Shown here in pieces: positions 22,577 through 30,737 of a stretch of 30,909 nucleotides of DNA. The position numbers and the translations under genes are program-made. The DNA lies in contig CAYJPM010000006.1 in NCBI GenBank assembly GCA_964372145.1, positions 1 to 30,909 of the forward strand. Reading direction: 5' to 3'. A model generated the notes under the pieces. That model was not told the DNA's origin, did not search any database, and saw only the letters and a list, made by a program, of their open reading frames with translations. The stretch is from CAKOSP01 sp964372145. GTDB taxonomy: Bacteria > Bacillota_I > Bacilli_A > RF39 > UBA660. Within the stretch, counting starts at the first letter, position 1, and every line of letters begins with the position of its first letter.

Positions 22577-23152
22577 ATGGAATATTATAATAAAGACTTT
22601 AAAAACATGCCATATGAGGAGTTAGTAAGAATATTATCTAGCTTAACTGCTGATGAAATAATGATTATAAGTAATAAAATTGGATATCCTGTTTTTACTA
22701 GATTATGTATGGGTGAATTAAAACATAAATTTGTTCTTTTACAGGATGGAGCAGTTGCGTTTATAGAAAATTCAGATGGTGATATATTATTACAAAGAAG
22801 ATCTGATAGAGAAATTTGGGGATTACCGGGGGGATGTCAAGAACTTGGCGAGACATTTGAAGATACAATTATCAGAGAAGTTTTAGAAGAAACAAATTTG
22901 AATATTGTTAAAGATGATTTAGTATTAGTAGGAATAGCATCTGGAATGCAAAGAAAAAATTCATATCCTAATGGAGATGTGGTTATAAATAATACGGTGG
23001 TATATAAAATTTCTGAATATTCTGGTGAATTAAAATGGAATAATGAATCAAAAGAAATGAAGTTTTTCAGTGTTAATAATATACCAAAAGAATTTATGGA
23101 ACCTGATTTATTAGAAATGTATATTAATTATAAAACTGTTATTAAAAAATAA
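22577..23152 (+). CDS. Nudix hydrolase
   Basis: A 191-residue enzyme that splits nucleoside diphosphates linked to another group. The Nudix box is intact from Gly86 to Glu105: GCQELGE, then REVLEE with Glu101, Glu104 and Glu105 for metal binding. The position after the box is Asn instead of the usual Gly (ETNLNI). A helical N-terminal part of about 55 residues (YEELVRILSSLTADEIMII) precedes the Nudix fold, as in several Bacillota homologues. The substrate cannot be told. It starts four bases after the PH-domain gene with a weak ribosome binding site (GGAATGA), so it is probably coupled to it. A terminator follows. Confidence 0.88.
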   Translation: MEYYNKDFKNMPYEELVRILSSLTADEIMIISNKIGYPVFTRLCMGELKHKFVLLQDGAVAFIENSDGDILLQRRSDREIWGLPGGCQELGETFEDTIIREVLEETNLNIVKDDLVLVGIASGMQRKNSYPNGDVVINNTVVYKISEYSGELKWNNESKEMKFFSVNNIPKEFMEPDLLEMYINYKTVIKK

Positions 23153-23155
23153 ATT

Positions 23156-23181
23156 AAACAAGATTTAGTTCTTGTTTTTTT
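23156..23181 (+). terminator. Intrinsic terminator (ACAAGA family)
   Basis: AAACAAGA (23156-23163) pairs with TCTTGTTT (23170-23177), then T. Confidence 0.85.
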
Positions 23182-23228
23182 ATTTACTTTATTTAAAATA
23201 TACTATTTAATGTTTTATATTGAATTAA

Positions 23229-23259
23229 TTGCTTTATTTTTTAATATATATGTTATAAT
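23229..23259 (+). promoter_or_regulatory. Promoter of the 75-residue gene
   Basis: TGtTATAAT (23251-23259) with TTGCTT at 23229-23234; the spacer is long at 19 bases. Confidence 0.4.
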
Positions 23260-23283
23260 ACATTATAAAATTATGGGGGATAT

Positions 23284-23511
23284 ATGGAATTATTTGAATA
23301 TGAAAGAACAGTTGCGCGATATTATGATATTTTAATGGATGAGTTTGTTCCAATGATAGATAAATATGAAGCTATATATAGATTAGTTGAAACAATGAAT
23401 AAAGGGTTAGAAAATAATTTATTTCCATTACATATATATGAAGATAAATTTTTTAAATTAATGAAATTATATAATGAAATTCATAATAATGAATATTATG
23501 TAACAAAATAA
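23284..23511 (+). CDS. 75-residue acidic protein, unknown
   Basis: A small protein with its own promoter, a GGGGG ribosome binding site (23275-23279) and its own terminator. It is mostly helical by composition, rich in Glu, Tyr, Met and Asn, without Cys, without a signal peptide and without a membrane segment. Pieces such as ERTVARYYDILMDEF and YEAIYRLVETMNKGL look like amphipathic helices that could dimerise. I do not recognise a family. Its separate transcription unit just before uvrB gives no clear clue to its role. Confidence 0.65.
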   Translation: MELFEYERTVARYYDILMDEFVPMIDKYEAIYRLVETMNKGLENNLFPLHIYEDKFFKLMKLYNEIHNNEYYVTK

Positions 23512-23549
23512 ATTTGTTATTATTAAGTTACTGATAAAAAATGTAATTA

Positions 23550-23573
23550 GACAAGATTAGATTCTTGTTTTTT
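23550..23573 (+). terminator. Intrinsic terminator (ACAAGA family)
   Basis: ACAAGA (23551-23556) pairs with TCTTGT (23563-23568), then T. This is the third member of the recurrent hairpin type. Confidence 0.75.
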
Positions 23574-23629
23574 CTTTACTATAATGTTATATTAATTGTA
23601 GAAAAAACCAGAATAATAAGGAGGTAAAA

Positions 23630-25573
23630 ATGTTTAAAATAAATTCAAAATACAAACCAGCAGGTGATCAACCAGCTGCTATAGAAAAATTAGTAGATGG
23701 AATAAACAAAGGTCTTAAAAATCAAGTGTTACTAGGCGCTACTGGAACTGGTAAAACTTTTACTATGGCTAATGTTATTGAAAGAACTAATAAACCAACT
23801 TTAGTACTTGCTCATAATAAAACTTTAGCTGGTCAATTATACTCAGAACTAAAAGAATTATTTCCTGATAATCATGTTGCGTATTTTATATCTTACTATG
23901 ATTATTATCAGCCAGAAGCTTATGTACCATCTAGTGATACTTATATAGAAAAAGATTCATCTATTAATGATGAAATAGATGAAATGAGACATGCTGCTAC
24001 TAGTGCTTTAATTAATTATGATGATGTAATAATAGTTGCTTCTGTTTCTTGTATATATGGTATTGGTGAAAAAGAAGAATATGAAAAGGGTATGTTTGTA
24101 GCTAATTTAGGAGATAGTTTAACTAGAAATTTTATTATTAATAAACTTATTGATATGACATATGAAAGAAATGATTTAGATTTTCATAGAGGTACATTTA
24201 GAGTAAGAGGAAATAATATAGATATCGTACCTATAAATGAAAAAGAAAATGCTATTAGAATTATTTTAGAAGATGATATAGTAGATGAAATATATACTTT
24301 TGATCCATTAACTGGAGCAATTGTTACTAGAAAAAAATCAGTAACTATATTTCCAGCTTCTCACTTTGTTACTAGTCCTGAAAAAATGGAAGAAGCTATT
24401 AAAAGAATAGAAGATGAGTTAGAAGTTAGGTTAGAAGAATTAAAAAATGATAATAAACTTTTAGAAGAACAAAGATTAAGAGAAAGAACAAAATATGATT
24501 TAGAAATGTTGAAAGAAACTAATTTTTGCTCTGGTGTAGAAAATTATTCAAGACATTTAGCTTTAAGAGAAGAAGGTTCAACACCATCAACTTTAATGCA
24601 TTTCTTTCCTAAAGATTTTTTACTGATTATAGATGAATCACATGTAACACTTCCTCAGGTAAGAGCAATGTATAATGGTGATAGAATGCGTAAAACAACT
24701 TTAGTTGATTATGGATTTAGATTACCAAGTGCTCTTGATAATAGACCACTTAAATTTGAAGAATTTGAAAATATTGATAAACAAGTTGTATATGTATCTG
24801 CAACACCTGGAGATTATGAACTTGAAAAAAATGAAACTGATACTGTAGAACAAATTATTAGACCTACTGGATTATTAGATCCTACTATAGAAATAAGAAA
24901 AACTGAAGGTCAAATAGATGATATTATAAATGAAATAAATATAAGAAAAGAAAAAAATGAAAGAGTTTTAATAACTACTTTAACTATAAGAATGAGTGAA
25001 GAGTTAACTAATTATTTAAAAGGTATGAATATTAAAGTTGCATATCTACATAGTGAAATTAAATCTTTAGATAGACTTAAAATAATTAAGGAATTAAGAC
25101 AAGGGGTATATGATTGTATAGTAGGTATTAACTTACTACGTGAAGGTTTAGATATACCTGAAGTTAGTTTAATATGTATATTAGATGCTGATAAACAAGG
25201 TTTCTTAAGAAGTACTAGAAGTTTAATACAAACGATAGGTAGAGCAGCAAGAAATCAAAATGGTCATGTACTTATGTATGCGGATAATTTTAGTGACGCT
25301 ATGAGGGAAGCTATAGATGAAACTGAAAGAAGAAGAAATATACAAATAGAATATAATAAAGTTAATAATATTACTCCTAAAACTATTGAAAAAGAAATAA
25401 AAGAAGTAATTAGTAATGAAGTAGATAAAAAAGATATTAAGAAAATGAGTAAAAAAGAATCTAAGATTATGATAGAAAAAATTGAAGAAGAAATGTATGA
25501 AGCAGCTAAAGTAATGGATTTTGAAAGAGCTATGGAACTTAGAGATATTTTACTTGAAATGAAAAAGAACTAA
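23630..25573 (+). CDS. uvrB: Excinuclease ABC subunit B
   Basis: A full-length UvrB of 647 residues, the damage-verifying helicase-like subunit of nucleotide excision repair; it takes DNA from UvrA and recruits UvrC. Walker A is GATGTGKT (about residues 39-46). The beta-hairpin that grips DNA holds SYYDYYQPEAYVPSSDTY. Helicase motifs include IIDESHVTLPQ, YVSATPGDYE, GINLLREGLDIPEVSL and QTIGRAARN. The C-terminal UVR motif (about 611-645, EEEMYEAAKVMDFERAMELR) binds UvrC. The ribosome binding site is AAGGAGG just before the ATG. No uvrA or uvrC is in the window. A bidirectional terminator overlaps its stop. Confidence 0.97.
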   Translation: MFKINSKYKPAGDQPAAIEKLVDGINKGLKNQVLLGATGTGKTFTMANVIERTNKPTLVLAHNKTLAGQLYSELKELFPDNHVAYFISYYDYYQPEAYVPSSDTYIEKDSSINDEIDEMRHAATSALINYDDVIIVASVSCIYGIGEKEEYEKGMFVANLGDSLTRNFIINKLIDMTYERNDLDFHRGTFRVRGNNIDIVPINEKENAIRIILEDDIVDEIYTFDPLTGAIVTRKKSVTIFPASHFVTSPEKMEEAIKRIEDELEVRLEELKNDNKLLEEQRLRERTKYDLEMLKETNFCSGVENYSRHLALREEGSTPSTLMHFFPKDFLLIIDESHVTLPQVRAMYNGDRMRKTTLVDYGFRLPSALDNRPLKFEEFENIDKQVVYVSATPGDYELEKNETDTVEQIIRPTGLLDPTIEIRKTEGQIDDIINEINIRKEKNERVLITTLTIRMSEELTNYLKGMNIKVAYLHSEIKSLDRLKIIKELRQGVYDCIVGINLLREGLDIPEVSLICILDADKQGFLRSTRSLIQTIGRAARNQNGHVLMYADNFSDAMREAIDETERRRNIQIEYNKVNNITPKTIEKEIKEVISNEVDKKDIKKMSKKESKIMIEKIEEEMYEAAKVMDFERAMELRDILLEMKKN

Positions 25574-25592
25574 AATATATTAGTTCTTTTTT
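25566..25592. terminator. Bidirectional terminator between uvrB and the rhodanese gene
   Basis: AGAACTAA (25566-25573, including the uvrB stop) pairs with TTAGTTCT (25580-25587). T runs follow on the plus strand (25587-25592), and on the minus strand (plus-strand A run 25562-25566). Confidence 0.8.
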
Positions 25593-25956
25593 AATTTGTA
25601 TTTATAATACCACCTAAGTCATAAACATTTGTGTATCCTAGTTCTAAAAGTTTTAATACAGCTTCTTTGCTTCGAACACCACTTTTGCAGTAAATAAATA
25701 TTTGTGTATCTTTACTATAATCAGTAATATTATCTTCTAGAGTGTCTAAGGGAATATTAACACTATTATCTAGATTATATTCATTGTGTTCTTCATTTGT
25801 TCTTACATCTATTACAATTCCATTATCTATAATATTATTCATTTCTTCAATACTTATTTTTTTGTAAGAAGTGTTGGGATCATTTTTTAATATCATAGTT
25901 ATACCTATTATTAACAATATAATTACTACTAAAATAAATATATATTTTTTTAACAT
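25591..25956 (-). CDS. Membrane-anchored rhodanese-like protein
   Basis: A 121-residue protein with an N-terminal membrane helix (about residues 4-22) followed by one rhodanese domain on the outer face. The domain shows VIDVRTNEEHNEY (48-60), NIPLDTL and the active-site loop YCKSGVRS with Cys90, then AVLKLLELGYTNVYDLGGI at the end. The Cys can carry a sulfane sulfur, as in thiosulfate sulfurtransferases; an outward position suggests redox or sulfur handling at the cell surface (inference). The ribosome binding site is AGGTG on the minus strand. It faces uvrB tail to tail. tRNA-Met lies upstream on the same strand, separated by a terminator. Confidence 0.85.
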   Translation of the reverse strand: MLKKYIFILVVIILLIIGITMILKNDPNTSYKKISIEEMNNIIDNGIVIDVRTNEEHNEYNLDNSVNIPLDTLEDNITDYSKDTQIFIYCKSGVRSKEAVLKLLELGYTNVYDLGGIINTN

Positions 25957-25991
25957 ATTATTAACACCTATTTCTATAGTTATATTGTATC

Positions 25992-26021
25992 AAAAAAAAC
26001 TAACTATTACTAGTTAGTTTT
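25992..26021 (-). terminator. Terminator of tRNA-Met
   Basis: AAAACTAACTA (25996-26006) pairs with TAGTTAGTTTT (26011-26021). The T run on the minus strand is the plus-strand A run from 25992. Confidence 0.85.
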
Positions 26022-26030
26022 AATTTTCAA

Positions 26031-26107
26031 TGGTAGCGACGGAGGGATTCGAACCCCCGACCTACCGGGTATGAACCGGTTGCTCTAGCCAGCTGAGCTA
26101 CATCGCC
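26031..26107 (-). tRNA. tRNA-Met (CAT), elongator type
   Basis: On the minus strand the gene starts GGCGATGTAGCTCAG, has the D-loop GCTGGC, the anticodon stem-loop ACCGG-TTCATAC-CCGGT (anticodon CAT), a T-arm with GGTTCGAATCC, and an encoded CCA (plus 26031-26033). The acceptor stem pairs GGCGATG with CGTCGCT (one G:U). It closely resembles the Bacillus elongator tRNA-Met. A CAT anticodon can also belong to tRNA-Ile2 (lysidine-modified), which is less likely here. Confidence 0.95.
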
Positions 26108-26125
26108 ATTTCAAGTTACAAAACG

Positions 26126-26154
26126 ATTATATCAAATAGTAATACAAAAATCAA
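26126..26154 (-). promoter_or_regulatory. Promoter of tRNA-Met
   Basis: Minus strand: TTGATT (plus 26149-26154), 17 bases, TATAAT (plus 26126-26131) with TG. The same -35 hexamer occurs at tRNA-Leu. Confidence 0.75.
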
Positions 26155-26195
26155 TAAAAAGTAGTTAAATTAGTTTGTAGAATAATTATATTATC

Positions 26196-26224
26196 TTGTA
26201 TGGATATATTATATATGTTATAAT
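26196..26224 (+). promoter_or_regulatory. Promoter of the unknown-scpA-scpB operon
   Basis: TTGTAT (26196-26201), 17 bases, TATAAT (26219-26224), with TG at 26216-26217. Confidence 0.7.
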
Positions 26225-26258
26225 TTTTATGTTGAATGATAATTAGAAAGGTGATAGT

Positions 26259-26855
26259 ATGGCTAGAAATAAGAAAGTTGTAATTAATGATAACGAGTTG
26301 ACTCCGACAGTAATTGGAGAAATGACACATAAAAAAACTAATGTATTTCCTATAATTATTTTATTTGCATTATTTATTTCAGTAGCGTATTTTTTACCTG
26401 AACTTAAATTATTTATTGATAGTGGATTTGATATAAATGCAGTGCTTAATCCTGAAGTTGAAGAAGTAGCTCCGGTTATTGAAAAAAAATTATATTGTGC
26501 AATGAATGATGATGAAGATATAAATGAAAATCAATTTACTTACAATAATAATAAATTAATATCTATTAATACTACATTAAAAATAATGGATGATGATACT
26601 GATGCTTTTGATTTTGCTGTGTCAATGTTTCAAAGTATGAATGATTTATATAATAATAAATCTGGTTATAGTGTTGCTTTTAATAATGCTGATACATATT
26701 TAGAATATTCATTAAATGTAATATTAAATGAAGTTAATGATGAAGAATTTGATTCTGAAGATGGTGTATTAACGTTAGTTTATAATGAATATTCTTCAAT
26801 TGAAGAAGTTCAAAGTGATTTAGAGAATGACGGATATGTATGTCAAGTGAATTAG
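26259..26855 (+). CDS. Single-pass membrane protein with outer domain, unknown
   Basis: A 198-residue protein. A polar cytoplasmic N-terminus of about 27 residues is followed by one helix (about 28-48, FPIIILFALFISVAYF) and an acidic outer region. After VIEKKLYCAMNDDED comes an alternating beta/alpha pattern (TLKIMDDDTDAFDFAVSMF, LEYSLNVILNEV, LTLVYNEYSSIEEVQSDL) ending in a Cys (GYVCQVN). The two Cys (in LYCAM and YVCQV) may form a disulfide, suggesting a small folded extracellular domain. I do not recognise a family. The ribosome binding site is AAGGTGAT. The stop is two bases before the scpA start, so it is the first gene of the scp operon, which suggests co-expression but no known shared function. 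Confidence 0.7.
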   Translation: MARNKKVVINDNELTPTVIGEMTHKKTNVFPIIILFALFISVAYFLPELKLFIDSGFDINAVLNPEVEEVAPVIEKKLYCAMNDDEDINENQFTYNNNKLISINTTLKIMDDDTDAFDFAVSMFQSMNDLYNNKSGYSVAFNNADTYLEYSLNVILNEVNDEEFDSEDGVLTLVYNEYSSIEEVQSDLENDGYVCQVN

Positions 26856-26857
26856 TA

Positions 26858-27574
26858 ATGAATTTATATATTAATGATTTTGAAGGACCACTTGATTTAC
26901 TTTTACATTTAGTTAAAACAGCTAAAATGGATATTTATGAAATAGATACTAAAAAAATAATTGGCGAATATTTAAATTTTATAAATAAAATTGATAAAAA
27001 AGATTTAGATAATGCAAGTGAGTATCTTGTTATGGCTGCTGAATTAATTCATTTAAAAAGTAGATTACTTGTAAATAGTAAAGATGAGAATGATGATAAT
27101 GATTATGAAATTAATAGTGAAGAAGATTTAAAAAATAAACTTATAGAATATGAGAAATATAAAAATATATGTAATGAATTTAGAACTTTTGAAGAAAATA
27201 GAAAAGATTTTTATACTAAAATACCAGAAAATTTAAGTGAGTTTCAAGAAAAAAAAGAATTATCTACTGATATAACTATAGATGATTTAGTTAATGCATT
27301 TATTAATATAAAAAAAAGGGAAGAATATAATAAACCAATAAATACTAGAATTACTAAAAAAGAATTAAGTGTTGAGGATAAAACTCTTTTTATAAAAAAT
27401 AAAATAAAAGAAAATAAGAAAATATTATTTGAAGAATTATTTGTTAATGATTCTAAAGAAGAGTTAATTGTAACATTTTTATCTATACTTAATTTATGTA
27501 AAGAAAATATTATTATTTTATCACAAGAGAAAAATTTTGCTGGTATATATATAGAAGGGAATAATAATGAATAA
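26858..27574 (+). CDS. scpA: Segregation and condensation protein A
   Basis: The kleisin subunit of the SMC-ScpAB condensin, which bridges the SMC heads and helps separate sister chromosomes. The N-terminus MNLYINDFEGPLDLLLHLVK is the family hallmark and forms part of the SMC-neck-binding domain. ASEYLVMAAELIHLKSRLL (about residues 53-71) follows, then a charged middle and a C-terminal winged-helix part (KILFEELFVNDSKEELIVTF). I chose the ATG at 26858 because it aligns with the usual start; an in-frame ATG at 26840 would add six residues and overlap the previous gene. Neither has a good ribosome binding site, so coupling with the upstream gene is likely. It overlaps scpB by eight bases. Confidence 0.93.
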   Translation: MNLYINDFEGPLDLLLHLVKTAKMDIYEIDTKKIIGEYLNFINKIDKKDLDNASEYLVMAAELIHLKSRLLVNSKDENDDNDYEINSEEDLKNKLIEYEKYKNICNEFRTFEENRKDFYTKIPENLSEFQEKKELSTDITIDDLVNAFINIKKREEYNKPINTRITKKELSVEDKTLFIKNKIKENKKILFEELFVNDSKEELIVTFLSILNLCKENIIILSQEKNFAGIYIEGNNNE

Positions 27575-28127
27575 GATTGGAGTTTTAGAAGGACTTTTGT
27601 TTGCTGTAGGGGATGAAGGTTTAACTTTAGAAAAAATATCAGAAATTATTGAAATTACTCCTGAAGAAGCTAAAGAATGTTTAAAGAAATTAAGAGATAT
27701 TTATGAAAGTGATGAAAGAGGAATTAGAATTTCATTTTTAGGTGAGACATTTAAATTAACTACAAAAAAAGAACATAAAGAATATTATCAAAAGTTACTT
27801 CAAAATAGTGATGTTGATGTACTTAGTAATGCTGCATTAGAAGTTCTTGCTATAATAGCATATAATGAACCTATTACAAGAATAGAAATAAATGATTTGA
27901 GAGGTATTGAAAGTTCACATATTATTAGAAAATTAGTTGCAAGAGATTTAGTTAAAATTAGTGGAAAAAGTGATTTACCTGGTAATCCTAATTTTTATAA
28001 AACTACTAGTGATTTTTTAGATTATTTTGGATTATCTTCTTTATCTGATTTACCTGAAATTAAAGATAATAAAAGTGTTGAAGATGAAACTGAATTATTT
28101 ACTTCAATATATAAAGAAACTAAATAA
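27567..28127 (+). CDS. scpB: Segregation and condensation protein B
   Basis: A 186-residue winged-helix protein that dimerises and binds the middle of ScpA in the SMC-ScpAB complex. Family signatures are LEGLLFAVGDEGLTLEKI at the N-terminus, EVLAIIAYNEPITRIEINDLRG (about residues 92-113) with SSHIIRKLVARDLVKISG, and GNPNFYKTTSDFLDYFGL at the end. The ribosome binding site AAGGGA lies in the end of scpA, with which it overlaps. It ends tail to tail against, and overlaps by eight bases, the minus-strand gene that follows, with no terminator visible between them. Confidence 0.95.
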   Translation: MNKIGVLEGLLFAVGDEGLTLEKISEIIEITPEEAKECLKKLRDIYESDERGIRISFLGETFKLTTKKEHKEYYQKLLQNSDVDVLSNAALEVLAIIAYNEPITRIEINDLRGIESSHIIRKLVARDLVKISGKSDLPGNPNFYKTTSDFLDYFGLSSLSDLPEIKDNKSVEDETELFTSIYKETK

Positions 28128-28497
28128 CTGGAGTACCATCATTGTTAAAGTCTGTTTTATAAAAATAATAAAATACTAATAATGAACCTATGAGTATTAA
28201 AATATTACCAAGTAATCTAGTTAATTCTAGGTCAGCATTTTGACCAGAATTTTTTTTTTGAATGTAAAATTCATAATTTCTTGAAACTAGTATGATATTT
28301 ACTAATATAGTAAGTATTAGTGATATAAAAAAATAATTTGATGAATTTTGTTGTAAATCAATATTATTTGTTTCTAAACCTTCAGTTAATATGTTGTCTC
28401 CGATTATGTTTAAAAATCCTGTAACTATTAATATAATTGACAAATTTTTATCAAATTCTATATTGTTAATTTCTTCATTTATATCACTATTATTCAT
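28120..28497 (-). CDS. Small three-helix membrane protein, unknown
   Basis: A 125-residue protein with an acidic N-terminus (MNNSDINEEINNIEFD) and three hydrophobic segments: about residues 19-33 (SIILIVTGFLNIIGD), 54-72 (YFFISLILTILVNIILV) and 93-112 (LLGNILILIGSLLVFYYFY). A Gln/Asn-rich loop and YEFYIQKKNSGQN lie between. There is no recognisable family. No SD is evident before the ATG (28495-28497). A TAAAAT box lies ten bases upstream of it, which would leave almost no leader, but no -35 goes with it. The gene overlaps the scpB end by eight bases, so the two transcripts are antisense at their 3' ends. Confidence 0.65.
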   Translation of the reverse strand: MNNSDINEEINNIEFDKNLSIILIVTGFLNIIGDNILTEGLETNNIDLQQNSSNYFFISLILTILVNIILVSRNYEFYIQKKNSGQNADLELTRLLGNILILIGSLLVFYYFYKTDFNNDGTPVI

Positions 28498-28585
28498 ATA
28501 ATAATTTTATGTAAGTATACTGGTTATATACTTTACAATTTTCGACAATTGATGTATATTTATATTATGAGAGGAGTATGATAAA

Positions 28586-29809
28586 ATGTTTTGCGGTGAG
28601 TGTGGAACTAAAAATTCTAAAGGCACAAATTTTTGTAAAGAATGTGGTGCTAAATTAGAAGAAACAAATGAAGATTCTGTTGCTACAGAACTTGTAGTTG
28701 AAAAAGTTGATAAGAATGTTAAATCAAATAAGAAAGTATATATTATTATTTTTGTTATATTTTTTGTATTAGGTTTTGCTTATATGTATCTTAAAGAAAA
28801 TGTTTTTAATCCAGAAGTAATAGCTATAAATTATTTGGATGCTAGTGCTAATAGTGATCATGAAAAAATTTATGATTTATTGAATATTGAAGATACTGAA
28901 TTTACTACTAAAGAAAAATATGTTCATTTTATGGAAGGCAGTGGTTATGATTTTTCATATGATATAACTGATGTTGATATTGATTCTAAAACTGCTGTAG
29001 TCGAATATGATTATGAATTTGAAGGTGGTAACAAAGGTGAAGATACTTTAGAATTAAAAAAAGATGGAAAGAAATTTTTTATTTTTGATAATTGGGTATT
29101 AGATATTGATAGTGATTATACAGTTAAAAAAGATTTTGAAATTATAGTCCCTGAAGGGTCTGAAGTTAAATTAGATGGGATTGATTTAGATAAATATTTA
29201 TCTAAAAATTATATAAGTGATACTGAAGTTGTTTATATTATACCGTCTATATTTATGTTTGATTATGAATTAGAAGTAACAACTCCATTAGGTATATCTA
29301 CAACTATGACAGTTCAACCTGAGATGTATACGGATGATTTTTATGTAAGTGATTATTTAAATGTTGATAATTTGTCAGATGATCAAAAAGATGAGTTAGC
29401 TACAAAAACAATGAATTTGATTCAAGGTTTATATAATAATATTATTGATAAAAAGTCATTTAATGATGTTAAAGATAGTTATGATTATGATGGAATAGAT
29501 TTAGATGAGTTGGAAGATGATTATGAGGATTTATATGATGATTTAACAGATTATTCAACTATATTAAGTATGACTATAAAAAAACCTGAATTATCTAGTT
29601 TTAGCATAGAAAATGATGGTAGTATATTAGTATCAATCTATGCTGATTATGATTATGAAATAGAGTATGAAGAATTTTTTAGTGATGATGTAGTTACTAA
29701 TGAATTATCAGAAGAAAATAAGCAATTTAGTGTTTATTTAAAATATGTGGATGGTGAATATAGATTAGATCATTTATATTATGTACCAAGTTATTTTTCG
29801 AAATATTAA
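28586..29809 (+). CDS. Zinc-ribbon membrane protein with outer domain
   Basis: A 407-residue protein. The N-terminus has a compact zinc ribbon (MFCGECGTKNSKGTNFCKEC, four Cys) on the cytoplasmic side, followed by an acidic linker and one membrane helix (about residues 49-66, VYIIIFVIFFVLGFAYMYL). The rest is a large, very acidic outer part. Its beginning (AINYLDASANSDHEKIYDLL) resembles NTF2-like or DUF4878-type modules; the region EIIVPEGSEVKLDGIDLDKY is like the TcaA/YvbJ family of Bacillota. Function is unknown; TcaA-like proteins affect envelope glycopeptide sensitivity, which is only a suggestion here. The ribosome binding site is AGAGGAG (28570-28576). It forms an operon with the next zinc-ribbon gene. 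Confidence 0.75.
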   Translation: MFCGECGTKNSKGTNFCKECGAKLEETNEDSVATELVVEKVDKNVKSNKKVYIIIFVIFFVLGFAYMYLKENVFNPEVIAINYLDASANSDHEKIYDLLNIEDTEFTTKEKYVHFMEGSGYDFSYDITDVDIDSKTAVVEYDYEFEGGNKGEDTLELKKDGKKFFIFDNWVLDIDSDYTVKKDFEIIVPEGSEVKLDGIDLDKYLSKNYISDTEVVYIIPSIFMFDYELEVTTPLGISTTMTVQPEMYTDDFYVSDYLNVDNLSDDQKDELATKTMNLIQGLYNNIIDKKSFNDVKDSYDYDGIDLDELEDDYEDLYDDLTDYSTILSMTIKKPELSSFSIENDGSILVSIYADYDYEIEYEEFFSDDVVTNELSEENKQFSVYLKYVDGEYRLDHLYYVPSYFSKY

Positions 29810-29831
29810 TTAAAGAAGGAGGAGTTTAAAT

Positions 29832-30701
29832 ATGGCGAAGTTTTGTACAAAATGTGGAAAAAAGTTAGAAGAAGGAAAAAAGTGTGATTGCACTGAAGTT
29901 AAAAAAACTAAAAAGGTAGAAGAAAATAATACTGAGAAAGTTACTGAAAAAGTTACTGAAGCTAGTGAAAAAGTTAATGAAGTTATAACAGTAGTGGGTA
30001 ATAATGAATATGTAAAACAAGTAACTGAAATTGCTAAAAATATATTTGTTAAACCTTTATCAGTTGTTAAAAAATATGCAAGTAATAAAAATATTAATTT
30101 AGGTTATATTTTAATGGCGGTTGCTATTGTTGCTCAAGCATTATTTGTTACAATTAGCACAGATAAATATGTAGGTGATATGGTTGATGAATTAGATGGT
30201 AATAATATGGGAGCTAGTTTATTATTAGGTACTTCTATGTATTCTAGTGATGATGAAGATTTAGGCTTTTTTGAAAATATAATCGAAATTGATGATGAAG
30301 CAGATGAAATTGAAGATTATATTACTGTAAAAGTAGTTAATGTATTCTTATATAGTGCTGGTATAACTTTAGCATCATATGGATTATTATTAGGATGTAT
30401 ATATGTTATTATTAATAGTGTAATGAAAAAAGCTATTGATATTAAAAAGACATTAGTAACATTAAGTTTAGTAGCTATGATAAATGCTATTGCAAATTTA
30501 GTGGCATTAGTTCTAGTATTTATTTATGCACCACTTGCATACTTAGTATTAGGTTTAAGTGGAATATACTTTACTGTAATGTTATATCATAACTTACTTG
30601 AATTAGAAAACTTAGATAAAAATAAATTTGGTTTAATGTTTACTGGAATTTATGCTTTATATATTTTAGTTACTTATATAATTATCCAAGTTATTATTTA
30701 G
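29832..30701 (+). CDS. Zinc-ribbon membrane protein, unknown
   Basis: A 289-residue protein. It starts with a zinc-ribbon-like MAKFCTKCGKKLEEGKKCDC (four Cys) and continues with a charged, repetitive linker (about residues 23-60) with three Thr-Glu-Lys-Val units (EKVTEKVTEASEKV). Four or five membrane helices follow (about 90-107, 165-195, 205-235, 238-255, 270-289), with an acidic loop between the first and second (DELDGN, DDEDLGFFENIIEIDDE). I do not recognise the membrane domain. It has a very strong AAGGAGGAG ribosome binding site, 22 bases after the TcaA-like gene. Both proteins start with a zinc ribbon, so they may meet at the same partner (inference). Confidence 0.72.
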   Translation: MAKFCTKCGKKLEEGKKCDCTEVKKTKKVEENNTEKVTEKVTEASEKVNEVITVVGNNEYVKQVTEIAKNIFVKPLSVVKKYASNKNINLGYILMAVAIVAQALFVTISTDKYVGDMVDELDGNNMGASLLLGTSMYSSDDEDLGFFENIIEIDDEADEIEDYITVKVVNVFLYSAGITLASYGLLLGCIYVIINSVMKKAIDIKKTLVTLSLVAMINAIANLVALVLVFIYAPLAYLVLGLSGIYFTVMLYHNLLELENLDKNKFGLMFTGIYALYILVTYIIIQVII

Positions 30702-30705
30702 TAAT

Positions 30706-30737
30706 AAAAAGATTGTTTGATTACAATCTTTTTTTTT
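30706..30737 (+). terminator. Intrinsic terminator whose loop is the next -35 box
   Basis: AAAAAGATTGT (30706-30716) pairs with ACAATCTTTTT (30723-30733), followed by T. The six-base loop is TTGATT. Confidence 0.88.

Noticed and set aside
28120..28585. Leaderless start for the small minus-strand membrane protein
   Set aside because: A TAAAAT box lies close to the ATG, but no -35 box with proper spacing goes with it, so the case is far weaker than at 15739.
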